In this document: piece after piece, positions 34,225 through 42,999 of the stretch
Layout of the letters: each line of letters starts with the position of its first letter
Position numbering within the stretch: the stretch's first letter is position 1
NCBI RefSeq assembly: GCF_003967355.1
Contig: NZ_BIFH01000021.1
Span: forward strand, 38,864-91,456
Direction of reading: 5' to 3'
Origin: Embleya hyalina
GTDB taxonomy: Bacteria; Actinomycetota; Actinomycetes; Streptomycetales; Streptomycetaceae
DNA length: 52,593 nucleotides
Position numbers and translations under genes: made by a program
The notes under the pieces: generated by a model
The model's database searches: none
What the model saw: only the letters and a program-made list of their open reading frames with translations
Told to the model about the DNA's origin: nothing

Positions 34225-36696
34225 ATGATCGAGACCCATCCGGGGCTCACCGTCGACAGCCGACCCGACTGGGTCAAGTGCGGGCGCTGCGCCGAACTCG
34301 TGTACGGCAAACGTTTCACCCGAGACCTGCGGGTGTGTCCCGACTGCGGCGAGCACGCACGCCTGACGGCGCGTGAGCGCCTGGATCAACTCCTCGATCC
34401 CGGCTCGGAGACCGCGCTGCGTGCCGACCCCGCCCCGCACGACCCGCTCGGCTTCGTCGACTCCCGCCCCTACCCGGAACGGCTGGACCGGGCGCGTGCG
34501 GAGACCGGTATGGACGAGGCCGCGGTGTGCGCGCGAGGCACCATCCACGGGCTGCCGGTGGTGGTCGTCGCGATGGACTTCCGCTTCCTCGGCGGCAGTC
34601 TGGGGTGCGCGGTGGGCGCGCGGGTCACCGCCGCCGCCGACGAGAGCCTGCGGACGGGGATCCCGCTGCTGCTGATCACCGCCTCGGGCGGGGCACGCAT
34701 GCAGGAGGGCGTGCTCTCGCTGATGCAGATGGCCAGGACCGCGCACGCCCTGGCGGAACTGGACGAGGCCGGCGTGCCGGTGCTGTCGCTGATCACGGAT
34801 CCCACGTACGGCGGGGTGGCCGCCTCGTTCGCGACGCTCGCCGACGTGATCCTGATCGAGCCCGGCGCGCGGATGGGCTTCGCGGGGCCACGGGTGATCG
34901 AGCAGACCATCGGCGAGCGGTTGCCCGAGGGGTTCCAGACCGCCGAATTCCTGCTCGAACACGGGATGGTCGACACGATCGTCGCGCGACCGGCGCTGCG
35001 CGCGACGCTGCGGCACTTCCTTGCCGTGGGCGGGGCGAGGGCGGGGCGTATGGGCCTGAACGGAGTCGTGTCGGGTGGGGCGGGTTCGGACGGGGTGGGT
35101 TCGAACGGGGCGGCTTCGAACGGGGCGGCTTCGCACGGGAGCGGTGCGAAGGGCATCGGCGTGAACGGAGCCGCGGGGGAGGGGCCGGATGGGAACGAGT
35201 CCGGTGCGAACGGATCCGGCGCGAACGGATCCGGGGCGAATGGCTCGACGTCGTACGGGTCCGCCCCGATGGGTACTGCGCCGAACGGGGGCGCACGGAA
35301 TGGGTCCGGTCCGGATGGGGCTGCCGGGAACGGGTTTGCTTCCCATGGGTTCGGTCCGGACGGGGCTGCCGAGGACGGGTTCGTTCGGAACGGGTCCGGT
35401 CCGGATGGGTCCGCTTCGAACGGGGCGGCGTCGAACGGGTCCACCCCGAATGGGTCCGCCGTGCATGGCTCCGCGTCGAAGGGGGCCGGTCGGAGTGGAT
35501 CGGTTCCGAGTGGGGTTGTATCGGAAGGGTCCAGCACGCGTGGCACCACACCGAACGGGGCCGTGCGAGACGGGGTGGCGCCGAAGGGGTCGGTACGGAA
35601 CGGGTCCGCTTCGGGCGGGTCCGCCGGGAACGGGTCCGCCGCGCATGGGCGCGCGTCGTATGAGCCGGCCGTCGACGAGTTCGCGGGGGAGTCCGGGGAG
35701 CCCTGGGAGGCTGTTCGGCTGGCGCGGCATCCGGGTCGGCCGACGGCGCTCGACTACGCGCGTCGACTCCTGGAGGACTTCCACGAGTTGCACGGGGATC
35801 GCATCGGCGCCGACTGTCCCGCGATCGTGGGTGGCATCGGTCGACTCGATGGTCGGCCGGTGATGCTGATCGGGCATCAGAAGGGCGGCGACAACCTCGC
35901 CGAGCGGCAGCGGCGCAGGTTCGGCATGGCCACCCCGGCCGGCTTCCGCAAGGCGGCCCGGTTGATGCGGCTCGCCGGCAAACTCGGCCTGCCGGTGATC
36001 ACCCTGGTCGACACGCCCGGAGCCAACCCCGGACCGGACGCCGAACGCGACGGCCAGGCCGTCGCCATCGCGGAGAACCTGCGCCTGATGGCCCGACTGG
36101 CCACCCCCATCGTCACGGTGATCACCGGCGAGGGCGGCAGTGGCGGCGCGCTCGCGCTGGCCGTCGCCGACCGGGTGCTGATCGGCGAGCACGGCGTCTA
36201 CTCGGTGATCAGCCCCGAGGGCTGTGCCGCGATCCTGTGGAAGGATCCGTCGGCGGCCCCCGCCGCCGCGGCGGCGCTCCGTATGGGGCCGCGCGACCTG
36301 CTGCGCCTCGGCGTGGTCGACCGGATCGTCCCCGAGCCACCGGGCGGCGCCCACACCGATCCCGGCCGAGCCGCCACACTGCTGCGCGCGGCCCTGATCC
36401 CCGTCGTCGACGAACTCCTCGTCCTCAGCCGCACCCGCCTCCTACGCGAACGCGGGGAACGCTTCCGGCGGTTCGGCGCCCCCGAGGCCACCCACGCCGA
36501 GGCCTCCCACGCCGATGCCTCCCGTGTCGAGACCGTCCGTGTCGAGACCGTCCGCGCCGAGGGTGCTCGTGCCGACTCCGCTCGTGCTCACTCCGCCCGG
36601 GCCGAAGCCGCTCCGGGTGAGGTCGTGCGGGTCGAGACGGTCCGTGCGGAGGCCGTCCCCGTCGAAGTTGCTCCCGTCGAAGGAAGTGCCCGATGA
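34225..36696 (+). CDS. accDA: Fused acetyl-CoA carboxyltransferase (AccD-AccA) with repeat linker
   Basis: An 823-residue fusion. Residues 1-270: AccD-type beta subunit with zinc ribbon 'KCGRCAELV...RVCPDCGE' (CxxC...CxxC) and 'ASGGARMQEG'. Residues about 275-475: a low-complexity Gly/Ser/Asn/Ala linker coded by an imperfect 15-bp repeat. Residues about 490-750: AccA-type alpha subunit with 'GHQKGGDNLAERQRRRFGM' and 'TGEGGSGGALALAVADRV'. Residues about 755-823: a second low-complexity tail with repeated 'VETVRAE'-like units. It transfers the carboxyl group from biotin to acetyl-CoA to make malonyl-CoA, presumably for the pigment PKS just upstream. Overlaps the accB gene (ATGA). Confidence 0.92.
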   Translation: MIETHPGLTVDSRPDWVKCGRCAELVYGKRFTRDLRVCPDCGEHARLTARERLDQLLDPGSETALRADPAPHDPLGFVDSRPYPERLDRARAETGMDEAAVCARGTIHGLPVVVVAMDFRFLGGSLGCAVGARVTAAADESLRTGIPLLLITASGGARMQEGVLSLMQMARTAHALAELDEAGVPVLSLITDPTYGGVAASFATLADVILIEPGARMGFAGPRVIEQTIGERLPEGFQTAEFLLEHGMVDTIVARPALRATLRHFLAVGGARAGRMGLNGVVSGGAGSDGVGSNGAASNGAASHGSGAKGIGVNGAAGEGPDGNESGANGSGANGSGANGSTSYGSAPMGTAPNGGARNGSGPDGAAGNGFASHGFGPDGAAEDGFVRNGSGPDGSASNGAASNGSTPNGSAVHGSASKGAGRSGSVPSGVVSEGSSTRGTTPNGAVRDGVAPKGSVRNGSASGGSAGNGSAAHGRASYEPAVDEFAGESGEPWEAVRLARHPGRPTALDYARRLLEDFHELHGDRIGADCPAIVGGIGRLDGRPVMLIGHQKGGDNLAERQRRRFGMATPAGFRKAARLMRLAGKLGLPVITLVDTPGANPGPDAERDGQAVAIAENLRLMARLATPIVTVITGEGGSGGALALAVADRVLIGEHGVYSVISPEGCAAILWKDPSAAPAAAAALRMGPRDLLRLGVVDRIVPEPPGGAHTDPGRAATLLRAALIPVVDELLVLSRTRLLRERGERFRRFGAPEATHAEASHADASRVETVRVETVRAEGARADSARAHSARAEAAPGEVVRVETVRAEAVPVEVAPVEGSAR
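35045..35655 (+). repeat. Imperfect 15-bp tandem repeat array inside accDA
   Basis: About 610 bp made of some 40 diverged copies of a unit like 'CGAACGGGTCCGGCT' (five codons, about Asn/Asp-Gly-Ser/Ala-x-x). The frame is kept throughout, giving a flexible linker between the two carboxyltransferase domains. The array is T- and A-richer and more G-strand-biased than its neighbours. Units are strongest at 35205-35245 and 35390-35460. Confidence 0.88.
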
Positions 36697-37319
36697 GTTC
36701 GCCCCATGGACCCTCCCAGGCGCGCGACGCGCACGCCGACGAGCGACCCGACCGCCACCCCGCCGGCTACGCCGACGAGCGCTGGGTCAGGCCGTTCGAT
36801 CCCGCGCACGCGTCCGCGCATCCTCGGCAGGTCGCCACCGAGGCACCGGGCCCGGTGCGGCCGGCGCCGGTGCCGCCGCGCTGGATCCGGCTGCGCTGCG
36901 GCGACACCAGCATCGAGATCGAGTGGCCCGAGGCCGCCCCCTCCGGCGCCGCGCCCGCCGTCCCCGGTGCCACGCCCGCCGCCGTCCCCGGTGAGCGGCC
37001 GTCGGCCGAGCCCGACGGCGGACGCCGCTACGTGCCGGCCCCGATGGTCGGCACCTTCTACCACGCTCCCGAGGTGGGTGCGAAGCCGTTCGTCGGCGTC
37101 GGCGACACCGTCCGCCCCGGTCAGACGGTGGGCATCCTCGAGGTCATGAAGATGATGAACACCATCACCGCCGAGGTGTCCGGGCTGGTGGTGGAGGTGC
37201 TGGTGGCCGACGCCCAACCGGTCGAGTACCAGCAGCCCTTGTTCGTGATCGAAACCGGCGGCGCCGATCCGGACACGGGCGCCGACAACCGCCCCGGCGG
37301 CTCCCACGACCGGCACTGA
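36693..37319 (+). CDS. accB: Biotin carboxyl carrier protein
   Basis: A 208-residue BCCP. The N-terminal ~110 residues are Pro/Ala/Asp-rich and poorly ordered; the biotinyl domain (about 118-190) opens with 'PAPMVGTFYHAPEVGAKPFV' and carries the biotinylation site Lys153 in 'EVMKMMNTI' (usual EAMKM). ATG 36693 overlaps the accDA stop. Carries carboxybiotin between AccC and the fused carboxyltransferase. Confidence 0.93.
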   Translation: MSSPHGPSQARDAHADERPDRHPAGYADERWVRPFDPAHASAHPRQVATEAPGPVRPAPVPPRWIRLRCGDTSIEIEWPEAAPSGAAPAVPGATPAAVPGERPSAEPDGGRRYVPAPMVGTFYHAPEVGAKPFVGVGDTVRPGQTVGILEVMKMMNTITAEVSGLVVEVLVADAQPVEYQQPLFVIETGGADPDTGADNRPGGSHDRH

Positions 37320-37340
37320 CGACGACCCGAGGTGGTCCCC

Positions 37341-38729
37341 GTGTTCTCGACCGTGCTCATCGCCAACCGCGGCGAAATCGCCCTGCGGGTCGCCCGCACC
37401 TGCCGCGAAATGGGCATTCGCAGCGTGGCCGTGTACTCCACCGCGGACCGGGAGTCCGCGGTGGTGCGCTTCGCGGACGAGGCCGTGCACATCGGTCCGC
37501 CGCCGGCCAGGTCCAGCTATCTCAACATGCCCGCGATCATCGAGGCGGCCCGGAACACGGGGGCGGAGGCGATCCATCCCGGCTACGGATTCCTGTCCGA
37601 GGACCCCGACTTCGCCGAGATCTGCGAGGCGAACGGGATCACCTTCATCGGTCCGCCGCCGCACGTGATGCAGCGGCTCGGCGACAAGAGCGAGGCACGT
37701 GCGGTGATGGCCGCGGCCGGACTGCCGGTACTCCCGGGCAGCGACGGCGCGTTGGGCTCGCCGACGGAGGCCGCCGAGATCGCCGCGCGGGTCGGCTATC
37801 CGGTGATCCTCAAGGCCGTCGCGGGCGGCGGCGGTCGCGGGATGAGCGTGGTCCGCGACCCGGACGAACTGGCCTGGGCGTACCAGGACACCCGCGCCCG
37901 TGCGCGAGCCGTCTTCGGCGACGAACGGCTCTACCTGGAGCGCTACATCGACCGCGCGCGGCATGTCGAGGTGCAGGTGTTGTGCGATGGCCGCGGCGGC
38001 GCCGTGCACCTGGGCGAGCGGGACTGCTCCGCGCAGCGCAGGCACCAGAAGTTGGTCGAGGAGTCGCCCGCCCCGAACCTGCCGGCCGAGACGCGCGAGG
38101 CGATGTGCGCGGCGGCGCTGCGCGGGGCGACGGCGGTCGGCTACGTGGGGGCGGGCACCTTCGAGTTCGTGGTCACACCCGCGAACCGGTTCCACCTCCT
38201 GGAGATCAACTGCCGTATCCAGGTGGAGCATCCGGTCACCGAGATGGTCACCGGCGTGGACATCGTGCGCGAACAGCTCACCATCGCCGCCGGTGCGCCG
38301 CTGACGTTCGGTCAGGACGACGTGGTCCCGCGCGGGGTGGCGATCGAGTGCCGGATCAACGCCGAGGATCCGGCTCGGGCCTTCGCGCCCACGCCGGGCC
38401 GGTTGACCGAGTTCGTGCCGCCCGGCGGTCCGTGCGTGCGGATCGACACGCACGCCTATCCGGGCTGGACGGTCGGTCCGGACTACGACTCGCTGCTCGC
38501 CAAGGCGATCGTCTGGGCACCCGACCGGGAGCGGGCCATCGCGCGCGCCGAGCGGGCCCTGGGCGAATTCCGGGTGGCGGGCGGCGGGGTGCACACCACG
38601 CTGGGCTTCCTGCGGCGACTGCTGGCACACCCGCGCTTCCGGGCCGGCGAGCACACGACGGACCTGGTGGACACGATGACCTCGAACGTCGCCGAGCCCG
38701 CACCGGCCGAGCCCGCGCCGGTGCCCTGA
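37341..38729 (+). CDS. accC: Biotin carboxylase
   Basis: A 462-residue E. coli-type biotin carboxylase. 'VLIANRGEIALRVARTCREMG', 'HPGYGFLSEDPDFAE', the ATP-grasp loop 'KAVAGGGGRGMSVV', 'EINCRIQVEHPVTEM' and 'VAIECRINAEDP' are all present. GTG 37341 has GAGGTGG just upstream; GTG 37332 in the same frame overlaps that site and is less likely. Last of the carboxylase trio. Unlike housekeeping actinobacterial acyl-CoA carboxylases (alpha subunit with fused BCCP), this set has separate subunits, as in aromatic polyketide clusters. Confidence 0.93.
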   Translation: MFSTVLIANRGEIALRVARTCREMGIRSVAVYSTADRESAVVRFADEAVHIGPPPARSSYLNMPAIIEAARNTGAEAIHPGYGFLSEDPDFAEICEANGITFIGPPPHVMQRLGDKSEARAVMAAAGLPVLPGSDGALGSPTEAAEIAARVGYPVILKAVAGGGGRGMSVVRDPDELAWAYQDTRARARAVFGDERLYLERYIDRARHVEVQVLCDGRGGAVHLGERDCSAQRRHQKLVEESPAPNLPAETREAMCAAALRGATAVGYVGAGTFEFVVTPANRFHLLEINCRIQVEHPVTEMVTGVDIVREQLTIAAGAPLTFGQDDVVPRGVAIECRINAEDPARAFAPTPGRLTEFVPPGGPCVRIDTHAYPGWTVGPDYDSLLAKAIVWAPDRERAIARAERALGEFRVAGGGVHTTLGFLRRLLAHPRFRAGEHTTDLVDTMTSNVAEPAPAEPAPVP

Positions 38730-38844
38730 GGCCCGACCCGATCCCCGTTCCCGTATCCCGTACCTGTTCCCGTTCCCGTTACGGCTTTTCCCGGTTTCCC
38801 TCGGTTGTCCATCCCCGGTTTTCTGCGAAGGCGGATCATTTCCC

Positions 38845-39897
38845 ATGTACCCCATGCACGCACTGCCCGTACGGCGACTGCTTCCCCTCGGCTGTGTCAC
38901 CGCGCTCACGATGCTCGGCTCGGTGTCGGCGCCGACCGCACGGGCGGATACCCTGCACGTCGTCCATCCGGGCGAGTCGATCCAGGCGGCGGTGGACGCC
39001 GCCGCGCCCGGGGACACCATCCAGGTGGCGCCCGGTACGTACGCCGGCAGCGTCCTGGTCCGCACCGATCGGCTGACGATTCGCGGGGCGGGTGAGCGTA
39101 CGGTGCTCACCCCCGGCGAGGCGGACGCGACGAACGCGTGCGCGGCGGCCGGGAACGGGCTGTGCGTGGTCGGCACGGCCGAGCACCGGGTCGCGGACGT
39201 GCGGATCCAGTCGTTGACCGTCACCGGCTTCACGAAGACGGGCGTGATGGGCAGCGGCACCGAACGTATGCGGGTGCGCCGGGTGTTCGCGCATCACAAC
39301 GGTGAGCACGGGATCGGCCAGGAGAACTCCGTCCGGGGCGAACTCACCGACAACACCTCCGAGGACAACGGCCAGGCCGGACTGTTCCTGGCGGACACCG
39401 CCGACGCGATGGGCGCGAGCATCGCCCGCAACCACTCCGCCGGCAACCGGCTCGGCGTACTGATCCGGCGCGGGCGGGAGTTGGCGATCGAGCAGAACGA
39501 ACTGACCGGGAACTGCGCCGGCCTGTTCGTGGTGGGCGACGACAAGGAGCCCGCCGCCGGGCCGCTGGCGATCCGGGGCAATCGCATCGACGAGAACAAC
39601 AGGTATTGCCCGCCGAATCCGCGACTGGCCTTCATCCAGGGCTCCGGCATCGTGCTCACCGGCGCCCGGGAGACGCTGGTGACGGACAATCAGGTGCGGG
39701 ACAACCAGGGGGAGTCGCCGATGTCCGGCGGCATCGTGGTGATGCCCAGTCAGGCCGGGCGGCCGACCGTGGGCAATGTGATCCGGGGCAACGTGGTGAC
39801 GGGCAACGCGCCCTCCGACCTGGCGTATCGGGTCACCGAGATCAACACGTTCGAGGCGAACGTGTGTGAGCGGTCCGAGCCCGCCGGGCACTGCTGA
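38845..39897 (+). CDS. Secreted right-handed parallel beta-helix protein
   Basis: A 350-residue exported protein. Signal peptide of about 35 residues (cleavage after 'ARA'). The mature part starts 'HPGESIQAAVDAAAPGDTIQVAPGTYAGSV', the usual opening of pectate-lyase-like/DUF1565 beta-helices, followed by ten or more coils with recurrent N-x-x-x-G/N-x-G turns such as 'HHNGEHGIGQENSV' and 'IRGNRIDENN'. No clear lyase active site was recognised. ATG 38845 is chosen; ATG 38854 is a possible alternative. It may act on spore-surface polysaccharide. Confidence 0.82.
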   Translation: MYPMHALPVRRLLPLGCVTALTMLGSVSAPTARADTLHVVHPGESIQAAVDAAAPGDTIQVAPGTYAGSVLVRTDRLTIRGAGERTVLTPGEADATNACAAAGNGLCVVGTAEHRVADVRIQSLTVTGFTKTGVMGSGTERMRVRRVFAHHNGEHGIGQENSVRGELTDNTSEDNGQAGLFLADTADAMGASIARNHSAGNRLGVLIRRGRELAIEQNELTGNCAGLFVVGDDKEPAAGPLAIRGNRIDENNRYCPPNPRLAFIQGSGIVLTGARETLVTDNQVRDNQGESPMSGGIVVMPSQAGRPTVGNVIRGNVVTGNAPSDLAYRVTEINTFEANVCERSEPAGHC

Positions 39898-39924
39898 CGG
39901 GTTGTCGGGAGCAGGCGAACCCAC

Positions 39925-39959
39925 CCGGGCCGGCGACGCGTTGCGCGTCGTCGGCCCGG
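39925..39959. terminator. 16-bp hairpin, convergent terminator
   Basis: Inverted repeat with arms 39925-39940 and 39944-39959 (one G-T pair) and a 3-nt loop TTG. It lies exactly between the ends of the beta-helix gene (rightward) and the multicopper oxidase gene (leftward). Confidence 0.88.
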
Positions 39960-41450
39960 TCAGCGCTGTTCGGGGGCCATGTCGGACATGCTCGGGTCCG
40001 GCGGGTCGTCACCGTAGCCCAGGGTGGTCATCATGCCCTGCTCGCTGTGGTAGAGGTTGTGGCAGTGCAGCATCCACTCGCCGGGGTTGTCGGTGAACAC
40101 GTCGACGGCGACGGTCTCCCCGGGAAGCACCACCACGGTGTCCTTGCGCGGGCCGCCGCCCTCGGGTCGACGCACCTGGAAGGTGTGCCCGTGCAGGTGG
40201 ACGGGGTGCCACATCCGGGTCCGGTTGGTGAACGACAACCGCACCCGTTCGCCGGCGGCGACCGGTACCCGCGGCAACTTCTCGTCGGGTGTTTCGGCGG
40301 CGGCGATCCACGCCCTGCCCCGTGCGCCCGTCTTGTTGAGCACGAGGCCCACCTCGCGGGCGGCCCCGTCGCCCGGGTCGACCGACGGATCGGCGGTCAG
40401 GTCGGCGAGATCGAGTACTCGGCGATCCAGTTCCGGGACGTCGACCGAGGCCGGCGGAGCGTTGCCGGTCGAGGTCCGGACCACCGCGAAGGCCCGCGCG
40501 TCCTTCCCTTCCGCGGCGGCGACCAGCGGGAACACCCCGTCGTCGAGAGTGACCAGCACGTCGTAGCGCTCGCCCATCCCGATCAGCAGCGTGTCCACCC
40601 GCACCGGCACCACCGGGAAGCCGTCGGTGTGGGTGACGGTCAGCCGGTGGCCGCCCAGCGCGACCCGGAACGCCGTGTCCGCCCCGGCGTTGATCAGGCG
40701 CAGGCGAACCCGTCGGCCGGGTGCCTCCTCGAAGACCGTCGGGGCCTGCGCGGTGCGGCCGTTGATCAGGTAGTGCGGGTAGGCGATGTGGCCGGCGGGC
40801 CCGCCGAGCAGGGTGCTACGCAGGGGTTGTGCGGGCCGCCCGCCGGCGTTCAGGTCGGCGAGTACCGCGTCCGGGTCGGTGCCGGTGCCGTCGATCCAGT
40901 CGTCGAGCACGACGGTCCACTCCGCGTCGTAGGACAGCGGTTCGGCTGGGTCCTCGACCACCAGCGGGCCGTAGAGCGCGCGGTCGAGTTGGGTGCCCAC
41001 GTGCGAGTGGTAGAAGTACGTGCCCGGATCGGGCGCGACGAAGCGATAGTCGAAGCCGCCGGCGGCCGGAACCGGGGCCTGGCTGATCCCGGGAGCACCG
41101 TCCATGCCCTGATCGATCCGAACCCCGTGCCAGTGCACCGTGGTGTCCTGCGGCAGGTCGTTGCGCAGGTGCGCGGCCACGGTGCCGCCGGCCGCGACGC
41201 GGATCTCCGGGCCGGGGATCCGGTCGCCGAACCCCCAGGTCGCCACTTCGCGCCCGCCCAGGTCGACCGTGGTCGGCGCGGCCGTGAGCAGGACCGCGAC
41301 ATCGGCGGCCGAGCCGGCCCGGGAGACGGGCGCGAGGGTGGCGGGGGTGCCGGCGCCGAACCGGGTGCCGGTGCCGGCGGCGAGCAGCGCGGCGGTGCCG
41401 GCCGTACCGAGCAGCAGCGAGCGGCGGGTGGGGTGGGAGGGGACAGGCAA
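39960..41450 (-). CDS. Multicopper oxidase (laccase/CotA type), Tat-exported
   Basis: A 496-residue three-cupredoxin-domain oxidase. All copper motifs are present: 'VHWHGVRID' (about residue 106), 'YFYHSHVGTQ' (about 145), 'HPVHLHGHTF' (about 413) and 'LHCHNLYHSEQGMM' (about 466), with Met as axial ligand of the type 1 site. Tat signal 'PTRRSLLLGTAGTAALLAAG' at the N-terminus. I placed the start at TTG 41450, right before the Tat signal; the frame is open to GTG 41651, so the start is uncertain. Divergent from a chaplin gene. May oxidise phenols of the spore pigment. Confidence 0.9.
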   Translation of the reverse strand: MPVPSHPTRRSLLLGTAGTAALLAAGTGTRFGAGTPATLAPVSRAGSAADVAVLLTAAPTTVDLGGREVATWGFGDRIPGPEIRVAAGGTVAAHLRNDLPQDTTVHWHGVRIDQGMDGAPGISQAPVPAAGGFDYRFVAPDPGTYFYHSHVGTQLDRALYGPLVVEDPAEPLSYDAEWTVVLDDWIDGTGTDPDAVLADLNAGGRPAQPLRSTLLGGPAGHIAYPHYLINGRTAQAPTVFEEAPGRRVRLRLINAGADTAFRVALGGHRLTVTHTDGFPVVPVRVDTLLIGMGERYDVLVTLDDGVFPLVAAAEGKDARAFAVVRTSTGNAPPASVDVPELDRRVLDLADLTADPSVDPGDGAAREVGLVLNKTGARGRAWIAAAETPDEKLPRVPVAAGERVRLSFTNRTRMWHPVHLHGHTFQVRRPEGGGPRKDTVVVLPGETVAVDVFTDNPGEWMLHCHNLYHSEQGMMTTLGYGDDPPDPSMSDMAPEQR

Positions 41451-41695
41451 CGGTGCGGCCCTGCTTCCTGAGGTCGGCTCGCGATCGGGGCGTCGCCCGC
41501 CGGAAACGCCGGCGGGATCCGGCGCCAGTACCCCGCGCCGGTCCGGCGAACACGCCCTGGCGTCGGGCCACTCCGTCGGCCGCGATCCGTGCCGCCGGTC
41601 GGGTGAACGAGCGCGAACGACAGTTGCCTCCTGGGATTCCCCTCGTTGCACCGGTCGATCGCGCCACCCGCGGCGCCATCCGAAACGGAGATCAC
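41451..41695. promoter_or_regulatory. Divergent promoter region, oxidase / chaplin
   Basis: A 245-bp gap shared by the multicopper oxidase (leftward) and the chaplin (rightward). No confident operator or promoter was identified. If the oxidase starts farther upstream (GTG 41651) most of this gap is coding. CGGAGATCAC is the chaplin ribosome binding site. Confidence 0.5.
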
Positions 41696-42022
41696 ATGTA
41701 CACGTTCAAGAAGACGGCCTCCGTGGCCGCCGGTGTCGCAGCCCTCGTCATGGCCGGGGCCGGCGTCGCCAGCGCCGGGGCCGAGGCCCAGGGCGCGGCG
41801 GTCGGTTCGCCCGGCGTGCTGTCCGGCAACAACCTCCAGATCCCGATCCACGTGCCGATCAACGTCTGCGGCAACAGCATCAACATCATCGGGGTGCTCA
41901 ACCCGACGATCGGCAACGTCTGCGCGAACGTCGACGGCGGGCACGAGAAGGAGCACGGCGGGCACGAGGCGCCGCACCACGGTGAGCACCACGAGGCCCC
42001 GCACCACGGTCAGCACGGCTGA
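41696..42022 (+). CDS. Short chaplin with His-rich C-terminal tail
   Basis: A 108-residue secreted protein: signal peptide 1-28 ('VMAGAGVASAGAE'), one chaplin domain (about residues 36-79) opening 'GSPGVLSGNNLQIPIHVPI' and holding the two conserved Cys ('NVCGNS', 'GNVCAN'). Chaplins assemble into amyloid-like hydrophobic films on aerial hyphae and spores. The tail after the domain is about 28 residues and made of 'GGHE', 'APHHGEHHE' and 'APHHGQHG' units, about ten His. Such a tail is not part of the usual short chaplins and may bind copper. No sorting signal. Confidence 0.93.
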   Translation: MYTFKKTASVAAGVAALVMAGAGVASAGAEAQGAAVGSPGVLSGNNLQIPIHVPINVCGNSINIIGVLNPTIGNVCANVDGGHEKEHGGHEAPHHGEHHEAPHHGQHG

Positions 42023-42075
42023 TTCGAGGTTCGTGCCGTCCGTCCTCCGCTGACGGCGCGTGACACCGATGTACC

Positions 42076-42112
42076 GGCGGCCCCTCGATGCGGACGGATC
42101 CGAGGGGCCGCC
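42076..42112. terminator. 12-bp hairpin, convergent terminator
   Basis: Inverted repeat with arms 42076-42087 (GGCGGCCCCTCG) and 42101-42112 and a 13-nt loop. It is between the chaplin gene (rightward) and the DUF574 gene (leftward). Confidence 0.82.
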
Positions 42113-42177
42113 AACACGCGGCCGGTGGCGGCGCTCCCCCTGCGGCGCGGCCCCGGCTTCGTCGTGTGCGCGACGGG

Positions 42178-42999
42178 CTACGGTTTGCGGCCCACCGCTC
42201 CCCACATGGCCACCTCGGGAGCGCGAACCCCGGTGTCCGGCCGCCAGTGCGAACAGGTGACGACACCCGGTTCGAGCAGTTCCAGGCCGTCGAAGAAGCG
42301 GGCGATGCCCTCCGGTGAGCGCTGCTTGAGCTTGGGCGTGCCGTGCTCGTTCCAGAACGCCACCGCGTCGTCCACGTCCGGTGGCGCGGGCGGACTGGTC
42401 ACCGTGTGGGACAGCGCGAGATGGCTGCCGGACGGAAGCGCGTCCAGGAGGCGGCGTACCGTGCCGTAGGCCTCGTCGTCGTCGTTCACGAAGATGATCA
42501 CGCCGAGCAGGACCAGGGCGATGGGCTGGTCGAAGTCGAGGGTTTTCGACGCCCGGGCCAGGATCTCGTCGACGTCGCGCAGATCGGCGTCGATGTAGCG
42601 GGTGGCCCCCTCCGGACTGCTGGTCAGCAGCGCCCGGGCGTGCACCAGCACCAGGGGATCGTTGTCGACGTAGACGATGCGCGATTCCGGCGCCACGCCC
42701 TGCGCGATCTCGTGGGTGTTCCCGGCCGTCGGCAGTCCGGTGCCGATGTCGAGGAACTGCCGGATGCCGAGATCGGCGGCCAGGTATCGGATCGCCCGAC
42801 CGAGGAACTGCCGGTCGGCGAGGGCGTAATCCCGGGTGCCGGGGTGGATCGCGGCGATCTGATCGCCGGTCTCCCGGTCCACGGGGTAATTGTCCTTGCC
42901 GCCCAGCCAGTAGTTCCACACCCGGGCGGTATGGGCCACCTCGGTGTCGATCTTCCGCTCTGGTAAAGCCGATTCGGCGTCGGGTATGAACTCGGCCAC
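42178..42999 (-). CDS. DUF574-type SAM-dependent methyltransferase
   Basis: A 273-residue protein of the DUF574/Methyltransf_19 family, abundant as paralogues in Streptomyces. Hallmarks: 'ARVWNYWLGGKDNYPVDRETG' near the N-terminus, SAM motif 'QFLDIGTGLPTAGNTHEIAQ' and 'RIVYVDNDPLVLVHARAL'. ATG 42999 starts the protein. Single-gene unit; many relatives sit near regulatory genes. Methyl acceptor unknown. Confidence 0.9.
   Translation of the reverse strand: MAEFIPDAESALPERKIDTEVAHTARVWNYWLGGKDNYPVDRETGDQIAAIHPGTRDYALADRQFLGRAIRYLAADLGIRQFLDIGTGLPTAGNTHEIAQGVAPESRIVYVDNDPLVLVHARALLTSSPEGATRYIDADLRDVDEILARASKTLDFDQPIALVLLGVIIFVNDDDEAYGTVRRLLDALPSGSHLALSHTVTSPPAPPDVDDAVAFWNEHGTPKLKQRSPEGIARFFDGLELLEPGVVTCSHWRPDTGVRAPEVAMWGAVGRKP

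Noticed and set aside
34470-35549. Long antisense frame with 'DPF'-type pentapeptide repeats
   Set aside because: It is the complement of the in-frame 15-bp repeat in accDA; the repeat keeps all phases open. The sense frame has clear carboxyltransferase domains on both sides.
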